Origin: Nemertoderma westbladi
Lineage: Eukaryota; Xenacoelomorpha; Nemertodermatida; Nemertodermatidae
Direction of reading: 5' to 3'
Assembly: GCA_032718475.1 (NCBI GenBank)
Contig: JAUCBJ010001829.1
Location: forward strand, 1-52,949
Length of the DNA: 52,949 nt
The notes beneath the pieces were generated by a model. That model had not been told where the DNA came from, ran no database searches, and saw only the letters and a program-made list of their open reading frames with translations. The position numbers and the translations under genes were made by a program. Of the stretch, positions 42,579 through 52,689 are shown piece after piece (position 1 is the first letter of the stretch; every line of letters starts with the position of its first letter).

Positions 42579-43993
42579 CCCTATTAGTACCGGGCTATAA
42601 AATGCTGTACAAATACCGGGGGGGGGGGGGGGGGGGGGGGCTGGTCATATTGACCCCTCCCTCTAAAATCTACAAATATTAACGAAAACGTCTGATTTTT
42701 TGTTTGTCCGTAGGTATCGCTAGTCTGGATCCGATCGAAAAAAAAATTTTCGAAAAAATGTACTGGGGTGGTAATATTGCAGCACCAAAATTACAAGTAG
42801 TGCATAATTTTCACAAAATTTGAAAGTTAAATTTTTCGGCTAATTATTTTTCAATACAGGATTTCTGGGGCGCAAAATACATTGAAAAATAATTAAAAAT
42901 GATATGATTACGATAAATGGCTGTTTAGTCCTCTATGCGTAGGAAAAAAATGAAAAAAACAAGTAACCAGCACTTTTCAGTTAGAACACAAAATTTTTAA
43001 TTCACATATACGATGCTATAAATTCACATTTTCAGGTTTTCTAGGGCGCTGATTCTAATGGAATACATTTCAAATATGCCAGATCATTGCTACTTGTATT
43101 TTTCGACGTAATTTGGCAAATTTTGGTGCTAGCACCAAATTTCGTACCCATCACCAAAAAGTACAAGTTTACGATGTCCAGTGCTGTTTTTATTGATTCC
43201 ATCGGATCCAGGACCCTCATAAACCCGTATAACGCAAGAATCAAGATGATACTATCTACTGATCAATTTACTCATTTTCCAAAATTTGGTGCTGGCACAA
43301 CAATTTTCACCCACAGGCGAAAAATATAAGTTTGGAAACTCTTATGAAATTTTTACTGATTCCATTGAATTCAGAACAGCCATAAACCTCTAAAATGCAA
43401 GAAATAAATTGTCACAATCAATTTTATCTATTGAATGGATTTTCAAAATTTCGTGCTAGCACTAAAATTTGCACACAGCACCGAAAAATACAAGTTTTAT
43501 ACGCTTGGTGCAACTCGTATATATTTCATCGAAACCAGAACCCCGAAAAACCCCAATTGCGTAAAAAACAAGTTTTAAACAATCAATTTATAAAATTGAC
43601 ATATTTCAAAATTTGGTGCTGGCACCAAAATTTAGCACCCGCCGAAAAAAACAAGTTTGAAATTTCTAATTTAATTTCAATTTATATGAATTCCATCCAA
43701 TGGCTAACACCAAAAAACCGGTGTAAATCAAAAATAGAGATGTTACAATTAATATTTAACGAAATGTAATTTTCAAAAAACGTCTCAAAAAAAGTGCCAA
43801 AAGTAGGGTTAAAAAATGGTGCTATAACTCGAAAACTCTCCAATATTTTGAAAACGGTTTTCATTACTAGGAAGACAATAGATTTTTAGGAAAAGTAATA
43901 AAATTTCAGATTCCCAACTGCGTTTCAGAATTATAATAAAAAAACCACGGGGGAGGGGGTCATATTGACCCCCCCCCCCCGGGTTTAATAGGG
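42579..43993. mobile_element. piggyBac-like non-autonomous element with TTAA target sites
   Basis: TTAA at 42575-42578 and 43994-43997 flanks inverted ends CCCTATTA...TAATAGGG. A subterminal GGTCATATTGACCCC phrase is present near both ends, typical of piggyBac-type ends. Runs of 23 G (42618-42640) and 12 C (43969-43980) face each other. The interior is tandem repeats, not a transposase. Confidence 0.8.
42960..43640. repeat. About 164-bp tandem repeat with an internal palindrome
   Basis: Copies begin near 43116, 43281, 43443 and 43607, each with AAATTTGGTGCTGGCACC-type sequence, a self-complementary word (GGTGC-TG-GCACC with A/T arms). A fainter copy may lie near 42960. It forms the body of the piggyBac-like element. 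Confidence 0.75.
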
Positions 43994-43997
43994 TTAA

Positions 43998-45324
43998 CCA
44001 TTTAAAAAAACATCTATGGGTAAAACATTAAGGATCAGGACATTACGCCCAAATAATGGGCGTAATGAATTACCCATAGATTTTATATATATACCAAGCC
44101 CCCATTAGTCAGTATGTCGGTAAATTAGATTACCATATTAAAAAAAACAGCCTTTCTTATACTAAGGGATGCAAATAGCTTTTTTGTTCATCGTCGCAAT
44201 TTAGAACCGTTATTTACTACAGCAATTAATATATTTTGCGGGCTTTTATTTCAAAAAAAGACTAAAGGAAAAAGGCTGCTAAATAATAGTTAACGTAATA
44301 AATGAACAAAATGGTAAAAAATTTTAAAACACAAAGAAAAGGCATGAGTTCCTTTTTAAAAGTTTCAAATTTCGATGACTGATAACAAAGTATTGGGATT
44401 GGTTTTTTGGGTGAAAACCCTACAGAATACTACTACTAAAATATATAAAATTAATAAATGTAGGATATCAAACGGTGAGTTAATTTAATTCTTCAACGAT
44501 TTTATACATAGTAATCACAAGATTGTAAACACTTTTTAAGCAGTAATAAAAATACAATGAGAAATGGATATATTGAAATGTAACTTCAACAAGGCATGTT
44601 TCGGGCAAGAAGGGATTATGAGTGGTGGTGAGAAAGGAATTACTGGCTAGTAATAGTATTTACTGCTGTTCTCTATCAATGCACTGGAATTTGTTAACAT
44701 TCTTTAGTTGATTATTATCAATGATTGATAATAAGTCTTTTCAAGGCGTTTGCAATGGGTAACGACAGAAATCCATATTCCTACCAGCCGTCTAACATGG
44801 AACCAGATGATGCACATTACGAACTCATCTAGAATATAAGCAGCTAGCTGCTTAGAGATAAATGTCTTATATTCAGTTTTAATTACTGGCTAAATACTTA
44901 CTTACTAATGTAAGTATCTTTGCAGGTAAACCAACTGTAGTAATAGTTACAGGGGAACCAAATGAGAGAGGGGGGGGGGGGGGGGGGGTGGCAGTTAAAC
45001 CAAATGGGAAATAATTACAGAAAATGTTGATGTCACAGGTAAGCTGGAGACTGGAGTCAACTTCGTTTATGGGCACCAGTGCCACAAACACTGTTTTTCA
45101 TAAAATAATCGTTTCCTAACTAATGTCGGAATAAAACTATATGTTTTTAAGTAGCCTACTTTTTAGGATGTTACTTTAAAACAAATACACATATCCATTT
45201 AAAATGTATAAAGTATTAATTGAAACTGGTAGACTGTCGCACATTATATTTATAGTGTTAATAATTCATTTTAGCCTTAATCTTATATATATATATATTG
45301 AACAAATTTGATGACACTTTCATA
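43998..45324. other. Gene-free stretch upstream of the receptor gene
   Basis: Contains a nested palindrome at 44012-44081 (outer TCTATGGGTAA/TTACCCATAGA, inner CATTACGCCC/GGGCGTAATG), a run of 19 G at 44970-44988, and an AT repeat at 45285-45298 just before the receptor ORF that could act as a TATA-like region. Confidence 0.55.
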
Positions 45325-46633
45325 ATGGGTGATGCTATTTTTGCATTACGTTTATATATAATATTAATACTTGCCAGTGGTCAGAATGGGAATCAAACCC
45401 GTACTGTAATGAGATTAGCAGGAGAACTCAAGGAGAAACTGTTTGCCAATTATCATCCACAAATTAGACCAATCAATAATCAGAGTAATGTAATTGATGT
45501 GGGGGTTATCTTCCAGCTGACACACCTCCTAGATGTTGATTTGATTCATTCCACATTGACATTTTCTGGATGGATAATGACCTCATGGGAAGATGAAATG
45601 CTTCAATGGGATCCTTCTGATTACCTTGGCATCGATGCGATTATAGTTACACCTAATGAAGTTTGGACACCCCGGATAATTTTGCAAAATATGGTAGATA
45701 GTGGGACTTCTGATACGGCTAGATACCTTACTATCGAGTCGACAGGTCAAGTGAATCAACATGAAAGAGTGAAATTGCAATCAGTTCAGAACTTCAAGGC
45801 ATCATATTTTCCGTTTGACATTCAACTCCTGGTTCTTAACATCTCTTCTGGAATATATAATGACGATTTGGTTGATTTGCACTGGAGTAAATATAATATG
45901 GTTGAAAGTTTGGGAAATTTCAATTTGTCATCCAATGAGTGGCATTTGGAACTGAGCTTGATAGCTTCAGCGCAAACAAAATATCGAATGAAGCTTGGGA
46001 AAAATCCTGAACAATTTACTGTTCTCACTTATGCTACTTGTTTACGAAGAGAGTCCCATTTCTATTTTCAAAACATAATTTTTCCATCAATCATCATAAG
46101 TATTATATTTCCTTTCATATTCATTATACCACATGAACAAGGAGATCGGATTAGTCTTGGTTCTGCACTGTTTTTTGGACAACTTATAAATCTTGTCATT
46201 GTACAGAATTATTTACCTCCTTCTGGAAGAACTATCCCTATCCTTTCTCAGTTATATTTCTTGAATAATGGCTACACTATTCAGTATTATCATGTGTGCA
46301 ATTCTATCTCAAGCCCATTACATTGTCGAAAAGAAGATTTCAAATCAAGAAGTCATTAATACTTCTTGTTCAGTAATAATAGAAGATTTACCTAAAAACG
46401 GAAATGAAGAGCCAAAGGAGAATAATCGAAAATTTAAATCGAATAACAATTTGCGAAAACGTTTAGTTTATGTTGACATAATTATGTTCTTTCTTATGTG
46501 TATTATTGTGTTTATTAATAACTTTTATGTAATGAATGTCTATTCTAGTGGAAAAAATAGTAAGGAACTCATGGAACTATATATGTCAGAGTATAGTTAT
46601 TATGGAAATGTAGATTATGCTGACTTTGAGTAA
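45325..46633 (+). pseudogene. Cys-loop receptor-like ion channel subunit, frameshifted, lacking the Cys-loop cysteines
   Basis: An intronless pentameric ligand-gated channel subunit. From ATG 45325 come a hydrophobic signal peptide (ALRLYIILILASG) and the extracellular ligand-binding domain with WDPSDYLGIDAI, VWTPRIILQN and YFPFD. M1 is IIFPSIIISIIFPFIFII. M2 is preceded by QGDRISLG, with an aspartate at about the -1' position, which favours cation selectivity. M3 begins after PPSGRTIPILSQLYFLN. There a one-base phase change occurs (about 46267): the first frame stops at 46359, and M3, a short basic intracellular loop and M4 (VDIIMFFLMCIIVFINNFY) continue in 46268-46633. Both cysteines of the signature loop are replaced (Q and L), and there is no vicinal cysteine pair in loop C. 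M2 9' is F, not L. It could be a recent pseudogene, or intact elsewhere in the population. Confidence 0.85.
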
Positions 46634-46765
46634 ATTTACGACTTTGTTATTAAACATTGCACCTTTACAGTCCCACCTTGTTATAGTGTTTTAACCTGTT
46701 GCTTTAAACTGATATCTTAGGGTTCGGATCGCATCAGTCCAATCCCTACAATAATGGGAAAATTC

Positions 46766-46929
46766 CAGCATTGCTGTAGTGGTTAAATCCATTGATTGTC
46801 TTGAATTCACATTTCTCCTGGGATTCTTGGTATGATCCCACATTGGGGGACAGGGTATTTTTCAATCGACACGAATGCTTTAAAAGGAATAGCACGGGTG
46901 CATCTCTGCCTGGCTTCCTTAGGAATAGG
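46766..46929 (+). mobile_element. tRNA-derived SINE, interrupted by a LINE
   Basis: A box-like TGTAGTGGTTAAATCC and B box-like GGTATGATCCC lie 50 bp apart, followed by a unique body. It shares GTAGTGGTT and TTGAATTCACAT with the minus-strand SINE at about 49930-50015. The LINE inserted at 46929/46930, and the SINE seems to resume after 48523 with AGTAGTAG, a tail like that of the LINE. Confidence 0.6.
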
Positions 46930-48504
46930 GTTGGTTGGTGTGTGAAAAAACAATTGTTGGGCTAGAAACAATTGAATAATGGGTAAGAAGGTGCCCTGAA
47001 TCGAGTGGCGGGGTGTGTTTTTTGTAAAAACACGAGGAAGTGGTCGCGGGAGGAAGTGGGAGGAAGAGTCCCACAAGAAATGAAAACAAATAAGTTGGTG
47101 CCAGTTCCCAAGAAGGGCAACCTAACACTCTATGGTTCTTTTCGGGGAATCTCATTGATCTCGATTGCTGCAAAGCTATACAATAGGATTCTATTAAATC
47201 GCATCAGGGATCCCATTGAGAGACTGCTCCGTGGAAATCAGAATGGGTTCCGTAAAGGTCGTGGGACCATGGAGCCCATTTTGGCACTTAGAAGGATAAT
47301 TGAAGAGTTATCAAAAAAGAAAGACAGGCATCTGGCTGTTATCTTTGTTGACTTCTTCAAGGCCTTTGATTCAGTCTCTCGCTCACGTATGTTCAGCATA
47401 CTTTCATTATATGGGATTCCTGATGAAATTATTGCAGCAATCAGATCAGTATATGATGGTTCGACAACATTTGTGTCTACTGTTGACGGTGACACAGAAC
47501 CATTTGAAGTGTTATGGGGCGTCCTCCAAGGAGACACACTTGCACCATTCTTGTTCATTATTGTGGTTGACTATGTTCTACGCATGTCCTTAGATCATTA
47601 TAATGATGATGGGGTGATGATAACTCCACCTACTGGCTCCAGAAGTCGAGGAAATCCTGCCAAGTACCTAACTGATCTAGACTTTGCTGATGACTTACGA
47701 GTACTCTCAGAATCACTAGAGGGAGCCCAACGGCTCCTCAGCTCATTAGAACATGCTGCTTCTAGTGTTGGTCTTTTTATTAACTCCAGAAAGACCAAAG
47801 TTCTGACAGTTAACTTTGAAAGTCCTCAGCAAGTCTCTGATCGGATGAGCATAAGCTCAAAGGATGGTATGCTTGAGCATGTGGACGACTTCTGTTACCT
47901 GGGATCATCGATCCGGAAGTCAGGTGAGGACCTTCGAATACGTAAGGGAAAGGCATGGGCAGCCTTGAATAGGCTTTCCAGGATTTGGAAGTCACCGAGA
48001 ATTAATCGGAAACTTAAGGTCCGATTATTTAGAGCAGCAGTAGTTCCAGTACTCCTCTATGGGAGTCCATGCTGGTCTCTAACTGCTGAGGACACCAAAT
48101 CTCTGGATGGCACATTCACAAGAATGCTACGCCGGGTTCATTGTGTCAAGTACAATGCACACATCTCCAACCAGACACTATATAACAGTGGAGGTGTCTC
48201 ATTGGTTCCCCCAAGCTTGACACTAGAACAAAATCGCCTCCGCTTTGCAGGACATTGCTTTCGCCGTGAGGACCAGCCAGTGCATAATCTTGTACTTTGG
48301 CAGCCTCATGGAGTGAATAAGCATGGTGGACAGCCCATGACTTTCTTGAGACGCATCTTAAAGGACACTGGCCTTAAAGATGCGGATGATCTAGCAAATG
48401 TCATGGGTGATAGGGAGTTGTGGCGGTGCAATTTTGTTGACAAGCCGGCACAGCATTCTTAAAAATGCAGCTGCAATGCAGCATGCCGATCCTAGTAGTA
48501 GTAG
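46930..48504 (+). mobile_element. 5'-truncated LINE of the (TAG)n-tailed family, 19-bp target duplication
   Basis: Flanked by the 19-bp direct repeat TGGCTTCCTTAGGAATAGG (46911-46929, 48505-48523) and ending in TAGTAGTAGTAG. The three other copies in the window (23880, 24511, 27350) belong to the same family. Long, clean target repeats and an open frame indicate a recent insertion. Confidence 0.95.
47005..48462 (+). CDS. LINE reverse transcriptase, nearly complete RT domain
   Basis: A 485-codon open frame without an initiating ATG. The RT part runs from VPKKGNLTLYGSFRGISLIS through FVDFFKAFDSVSR, GVLQGDTLAPFLF and the catalytic FADD (LDFADDL) to VDDFCYLGSSIRKSGEDLRI (thumb), LKVRLFRAAVVPVLLYG and the C-terminal region LRFAGHCFRREDQ. 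The endonuclease and the N-terminus are lost by 5' truncation. The C-terminal tail and TAG microsatellite point to an RTE/CR1-like relative, but I cannot fix the clade. Intact catalytic residues show recent activity of the family. Confidence 0.85.
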   Translation: MAGCVFCKNTRKWSREEVGGRVPQEMKTNKLVPVPKKGNLTLYGSFRGISLISIAAKLYNRILLNRIRDPIERLLRGNQNGFRKGRGTMEPILALRRIIEELSKKKDRHLAVIFVDFFKAFDSVSRSRMFSILSLYGIPDEIIAAIRSVYDGSTTFVSTVDGDTEPFEVLWGVLQGDTLAPFLFIIVVDYVLRMSLDHYNDDGVMITPPTGSRSRGNPAKYLTDLDFADDLRVLSESLEGAQRLLSSLEHAASSVGLFINSRKTKVLTVNFESPQQVSDRMSISSKDGMLEHVDDFCYLGSSIRKSGEDLRIRKGKAWAALNRLSRIWKSPRINRKLKVRLFRAAVVPVLLYGSPCWSLTAEDTKSLDGTFTRMLRRVHCVKYNAHISNQTLYNSGGVSLVPPSLTLEQNRLRFAGHCFRREDQPVHNLVLWQPHGVNKHGGQPMTFLRRILKDTGLKDADDLANVMGDRELWRCNFVDKPAQHS

Positions 48505-48529
48505 TGGCTTCCTTAGGAATAGGAGTAGT

Positions 48530-48848
48530 AGGGTCTTGGCCGGCTCGGCGACAGTTAGACCCCACTGACACCCATTGGGTGTCATATGACACCCAATTAT
48601 CACCCTATGGGTGTCATTGGGTGTCATTGGCGCCAGACTGTCTGGGTGACACCTCCCAATTAGGCTAATTAGACCCTAATTGACAGGTGTCATCAATTAA
48701 TTAGTACAATTAAACCCTAACAGGTGTCATACGACTCCTAATTAGGGTTTAATTCATTATCCTAATTAATCAGACTGATTAGCGCCCTGACACACAATGG
48801 GTCATCAGTGTTGTCTAACTGTCGCAGAGCCGGCTCAAGAGGGTGTCA
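48530..48848. mobile_element. MITE with about 27-40 bp imperfect inverted ends
   Basis: TCTTGGCCGGCTCGGCGACA followed by GTTAGAC at the left pairs with GTCTAACTGTCGCAGAGCCG at the right (about 48533-48560 and 48813-48842). The interior is a series of short GACACCCATTGGGTGTC-type palindromes. Non-coding. Confidence 0.75.
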
Positions 48849-48849
48849 T

Positions 48850-49190
48850 AAGTGACACCGCAGCTCTTTTATTCATTAATACTTATTTATATTTAATTTT
48901 AATTAATTAATTGTACTTTATTTTAGATTTACCAATAATTAGTTTTATATATTGGTTTCTATATAACCTCATGGACTTTCATCTCGTTATACTTAGATAT
49001 AGGGTATACAGCTCCCTTACTGGTAACTAATTACTCCAGACAGCTTTATCGTTGACCTTTGACCTTTGACCCCCAATTAGCTTTAACCAAGCAACAGCTT
49101 ATTAATAATAGTTGTATCCAAGCGCCCCACCCCCCACCCCGTGACAGCTCTGATTACTAATTACTCTTACCTATATCCAGCCGTCTGCAG
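48850..49190. other. Gene-free stretch
   Basis: AT-rich with no recognised gene. A direct repeat TTGACCTTTGACC and a CCCCACCCCCCACCCC tract occur near 49052-49140. Confidence 0.5.
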
Positions 49191-49197
49191 TTCCATA

Positions 49198-49840
49198 GTC
49201 TGCCGCTAGAAAGCGTATGATCTGAAATTAACATCTTCTCTAACTTTGCTATTTTCATTCCGAATGGGTTTAAACTCGGTAGGCATCTACTACGGCGTAG
49301 GCCATATCTTTTGCGGAGCCATAGAGTAGTATGAAGTTCCCCTGTCTACCGCTAGATGGCGTATTATTTAAAAATTAACATCTTCTCTAACTTTGTTATT
49401 TACAATCCGCAAAACTATGAAGTTACTGTATATTGCTTAAGGGTTCTAAGGGGCGAGCCATGAGGCAAGATGTTTGAGACTTATTTAGATATATTATTAC
49501 TTAATTTGACCCCCCAATCGCCATCTTCTACGGCATAGGCCATATCTTTTGCGGAGCCATAGAGTAGTATGAAGTTCCCCTGTCTACCGCTAGATGGCGT
49601 ATTATTTAAAAATTAACATCTTCTCTAGCTTTGTTATTTACAATCCGCAAAACTATGAAGTTATATTGCTTAAGGGTTCTAAGGGGCGAGCCATGAGGCA
49701 AGATGTTTGAGGCTTATTTAGATATATTATTACCTAATTTGACCCCCCAATCGACATCTACTACGGCATAGGCTATATCTTTTGCGGAGTCACAGAGTAG
49801 TATGAAGTTCCCCAGGCTGCCGCTAGAGGGCGAAATGTCT
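49198..49840. repeat. About 235-bp tandem repeat with CTCF-like motifs
   Basis: Units start near 49291, 49529 and 49761 with CTACGGCRTAGGCYATATC and are nearly identical over about 200 bp. A diverged partial copy precedes them. Each unit holds CCGCTAGATGGCG (49349-49361, 49587-49599) or GCCGCTAGAGGGCG (49819-49832), similar to the bilaterian CTCF core. The first partial copy has a broken version (49202-49215). Confidence 0.8.
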
Positions 49841-49929
49841 TAAAGTGAAAACCATACGATAGCCATGAATTGGTTACTAGGCAATAATACTGCATTTTGC
49901 AACGTTAGGCCTATTGCTAACCAAACGAA

Positions 49930-50015
49930 AACTGCCCTGGTTCATGTGAGGATCGAACCCTTGACATACGGGAGATGTGAATTCAACGCAACCACTACAC
50001 CAAGGTGGAACAATA
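49930..50015 (-). mobile_element. tRNA-like SINE head
   Basis: On the minus strand CTTGGTGTAGTGGTTGCG is an A-box-like start and GGGTTCGATCC a B box. The anticodon region has only a 4-bp stem and the T stem is unpaired, so this is a SINE or tRNA relic and not a functional gene. It shares words with the SINE at 46766. Confidence 0.65.
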
Positions 50016-50083
50016 ACCTTCGAATTTGTTCGTTGACGTTCGAATTTGTAAGACTCTCATTTAAGACCTGACACAGACTATGC

Positions 50084-50727
50084 CTCACTGAGGCACTGAG
50101 GCATAGACTATGTCTCACTGAGGCATATACTATGACTCATTGAGGCATTGAGGCATAGACTATGCCTCACTGAGGCACTGAGGCATAGACTATGTCTCAC
50201 TGAGGCATAGACTATGACTCATTGAGGCATTGAGGCATAGACTATGCCTCACTGAGGCATAGACTATGACTCACTGAGGCATAGGCTATGCCTCACTGAG
50301 GCATAGACTATGCCTCACTGAGGCATAGACTATGCCTCACTGAGGCATAGACTATGACTCACTGAGGCACTGAGGCATAGACTATGACTCACTGAGGCAT
50401 AGACTATGCCTCACTGAGGCACTGAGGCATAGACTATGCCTCACTGAGGCATAGACTATGCCTCACTGAGGCATAGACTATACCTCACTGAGGCACTGAG
50501 GCATAGACTATGACTCACTGGGGGATAGACTATGCCTCACTGAGGCATAGACTATGCCTTACTGAGGCACTGAGGCATAGACTATGCCTCACTGAGGCAT
50601 AGACTATGCCTCACTGAGGCACTGAGGCATAGACTATGACTCACTGAGGCATAGACTATGCCTCACTGAGGCACTGAGGCATAGACTATGCCTCAGTGAG
50701 GCATAGTCTATGCCTCACTTCAATATA
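50084..50727. repeat. Palindromic satellite array, about 22-bp units
   Basis: The unit GAGGCATAG-A-CTATGCCTC plus TCAC/ACTGAG spacers is itself a hairpin. About 25-30 copies occur, some with TGACTCAC in place of TGCCTCAC or an extra ACTGAGGC. The last unit near 50700 has the centre base flipped (AGTCT). The same satellite lies in the opposite sense at 52828-52949. Confidence 0.9.
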
Positions 50728-50929
50728 CGAGCACAAAAAAGTTTACAAGCACAGGTTCAAATCCAACTAAAGCTCTATATATTTTGCATTGAAGTGGAAT
50801 ACTTTAGATGCTTGGGGGGAATCTGGTTTGCGAGGGATATTTGAATGGTGAGTATAACTATCCTTGAGAGTTAGTGTGACGTTATCTCACTATGGATGGG
50901 CTTTACCACTGTACTCGCATCTGCTCTCT

Positions 50930-51055
50930 CATTGGCTGTCTAACTTTCCTCCCTCGAGTCCTGATTGGCTGCCTAACTCACCCTCGCACTCTGATTGGAT
51001 AATCCATTCTAGCCTCCCTCTATAATAACCCCCGTTCAACGCATTCCCAGTCATT
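50930..51055 (+). promoter_or_regulatory. CCAAT-repeat and TATA promoter of the inverted-repeat unit
   Basis: Three inverted CCAAT boxes (ATTGG at about 50931, 50964 and 50995, two as GATTGG), each near CCTAAC-like words, precede CTATAATAACC at about 51021-51031. CAGTCATTCTC near 51049 is a possible initiator. The first ATG after it, 51169, starts the zinc-finger ORF. Spacing is that of an RNA polymerase II promoter. Confidence 0.65.
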
Positions 51056-51168
51056 CTCTAAGTTTTATATTAAAAAGTTTTATTTATTTTCATAAAAGTT
51101 TAATTTATTTAAAATTTTGTAAAATCATTTAGCTAAAATTCAATATTATCAATTGACATTGCTATATA

Positions 51169-51348
51169 ATGCATAGACATGAAAGTTGTTTGGTTTGTAA
51201 TAAAGAAATGAGACAAGACAATTTATCTCGTCATATGGAAACACATAGAAAGGAAAAACTAATGGCTCCATTACCAAAAAAATTTAAAAATCCGAAGATA
51301 TTTTTAGTGAAGATGAAAAGAAAAAGAGAGATGAGCGTGATATATTAA
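51169..51348 (+). CDS. Small C2H2 zinc-finger protein, 59 residues
   Basis: The ATG is the first after the predicted start site, and the ORF ends at TAA 51346-51348. Residues 7-26 form CLVCNKEMRQDNLSRHMETH, a C-x2-C-x11-H-x3-H finger, one residue shorter than the classical spacing. The tail is very basic (KKFKNPK, KMKRKRE). A nucleic-acid-binding role is likely by motif. The downstream acidic ORF lies in another phase, and that phase is open from 51288, overlapping this tail, so the two may once have been a single protein with N-terminal finger. This frame is too short to be found by ORF-length filters. Confidence 0.65.
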   Translation: MHRHESCLVCNKEMRQDNLSRHMETHRKEKLMAPLPKKFKNPKIFLVKMKRKREMSVIY

Positions 51349-51362
51349 ATATAAAACAGACA

Positions 51363-52247
51363 ATGGAAAGTAAATTTCATAAAGTTATGAATATTTTGAA
51401 AGGGATACAAAAACAGTTACCCCTAGAAAATGAGGAAAATTTGAGTGAGAAAGATGGAGAAGAAGAGGATGATGAGATGGAGAATGAAAATAGTGAGGGT
51501 CAGGATGAAGTTGAAGAGAGTGAAGTTGAGAACGAAGAAAGTGAAGATCAGGAAGATGATGAAGAAAGTGAAGGTCAAGAAGAGGGTGAAGATAGCGAAG
51601 GTCAGGAAGAGAATGAAGAAAGTGAAGAACAGGAAGAGGATGAAGAAAGTGAAGAACAGGAAGAGGATGAAGAAAGTGAAGGCGGGGAAGAGGATGAAGA
51701 AAGTGAAGGCGGGGAAGAGGATGAAGAAAGTGAAGGTCAGAAAGAGGGTGAAGAAAGTGAAGATCAGGAAAGTGGAGAAGAGGATGAAAATGATGATAAT
51801 GAGGAAATAAAGAGGCAATTACTTGGAAATAAGAATCAATTGCGGAAAATTATTAAACATTTGAAGGAAAATGAAGAAAATAAAGAGGCGACATTGACCC
51901 AAGTCCTAGGAAGTAAAATTAAATTACAGAAATTTATTAAACATTTAGAAGAGAATGATGAAAATAAAGAAGAGATATTGAGACAAATATTAGGAAACAA
52001 AAATCAAATGCGGAAATTTATTAAACAAATGGAAGAAAATGAGGAAAATAGAGAAGAGATATTAAGACAGGTTCTGGGAAATAAAAGTAAATTACTGAAA
52101 ATTAATGAACAATTGAATAAAATTAAGAAACAGTTGGGTAATGAGGAAGATGAAAGTAAAGTAAATCAACCAGCTTTTACTAATTTTCGAAGACCTATGA
52201 TAAAAAACTCTCGTTCAGTAAATGCCCGCGCAGGACGACGCTATTGA
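51363..52247 (+). CDS. Acidic repeat and coiled-coil protein, 294 residues
   Basis: ATG 51363 to TGA 52245-52247, with the frame open upstream to 51288. Residues about 25-150 are an extreme E/D/S tract built on a 9-residue repeat of the kind EEDEESEGQ. Residues about 155-260 are 3.5 copies of a 28-residue unit (QILGNKNQMRKFIKQ, then EENEENREE) predicted to be coiled coil. The end is basic and S/R/G-rich (NSRSVNARAGRRY). I do not recognise the family. The frame survives despite repeats, and the third codon positions vary between repeat units, which suggests selection on the protein. Its partner may be the zinc-finger ORF immediately upstream. Confidence 0.7.
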   Translation: MESKFHKVMNILKGIQKQLPLENEENLSEKDGEEEDDEMENENSEGQDEVEESEVENEESEDQEDDEESEGQEEGEDSEGQEENEESEEQEEDEESEEQEEDEESEGGEEDEESEGGEEDEESEGQKEGEESEDQESGEEDENDDNEEIKRQLLGNKNQLRKIIKHLKENEENKEATLTQVLGSKIKLQKFIKHLEENDENKEEILRQILGNKNQMRKFIKQMEENEENREEILRQVLGNKSKLLKINEQLNKIKKQLGNEEDESKVNQPAFTNFRRPMIKNSRSVNARAGRRY

Positions 52248-52278
52248 CATTTGTTTGTTTGAGTTCCTTTCATAATAG

Positions 52279-52395
52279 TATTAGGGCTATTTATCCAAAA
52301 CAATTATATTAGTATTAGGACTATTTATCCATAACAATTATATTAGTATTAGGACTATTTATCCATAATAATTATATTAGTATTATAAATGTATT
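52279..52395. repeat. 34-bp tandem repeat in the 3' region
   Basis: About three copies of TATTAGGACTATTTATCCAT with AATAATTATATTAG follow the acidic ORF, period 34 bp. It may belong to the 3' untranslated region. Confidence 0.8.
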
Positions 52396-52689
52396 TACCC
52401 CACAATATTTATTACTATTAGGTCTATTTATTCAAGAAATTATATGTTTTTATAATATACTTTGGAAAATTGGTCGACTAAGTCATAATTTTTAAAACTT
52501 TAAATAAGGGTTGAGTTATTTTATAAAGTTAAGAAGAAGAACCAATAGAGGCAACCTGAAGTCTAATCTCTTGGCCTTTACTCGTAAGACAACGCATTAA
52601 CTCCCAAGGTTGCATACTATCACTATAGCTGGGAGAGTCAAAGCTAGTGTATACTAGAGTTAGCCGAGAGCTAGGAAAAAGAATAATGC

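Noticed and set aside
49930-50015. Functional tRNA gene on the minus strand
   Set aside because: A and B boxes are good, but the anticodon and T stems do not pair properly.
50084-50727. CRISPR-like array
   Set aside because: Units are contiguous palindromes without unique spacers, in a eukaryotic genome.
51423-51818. F/I/L-rich minus-strand frame resembling membrane segments
   Set aside because: It is the reverse reading of the acidic GAA/GAT-rich repeat and has no independent support.
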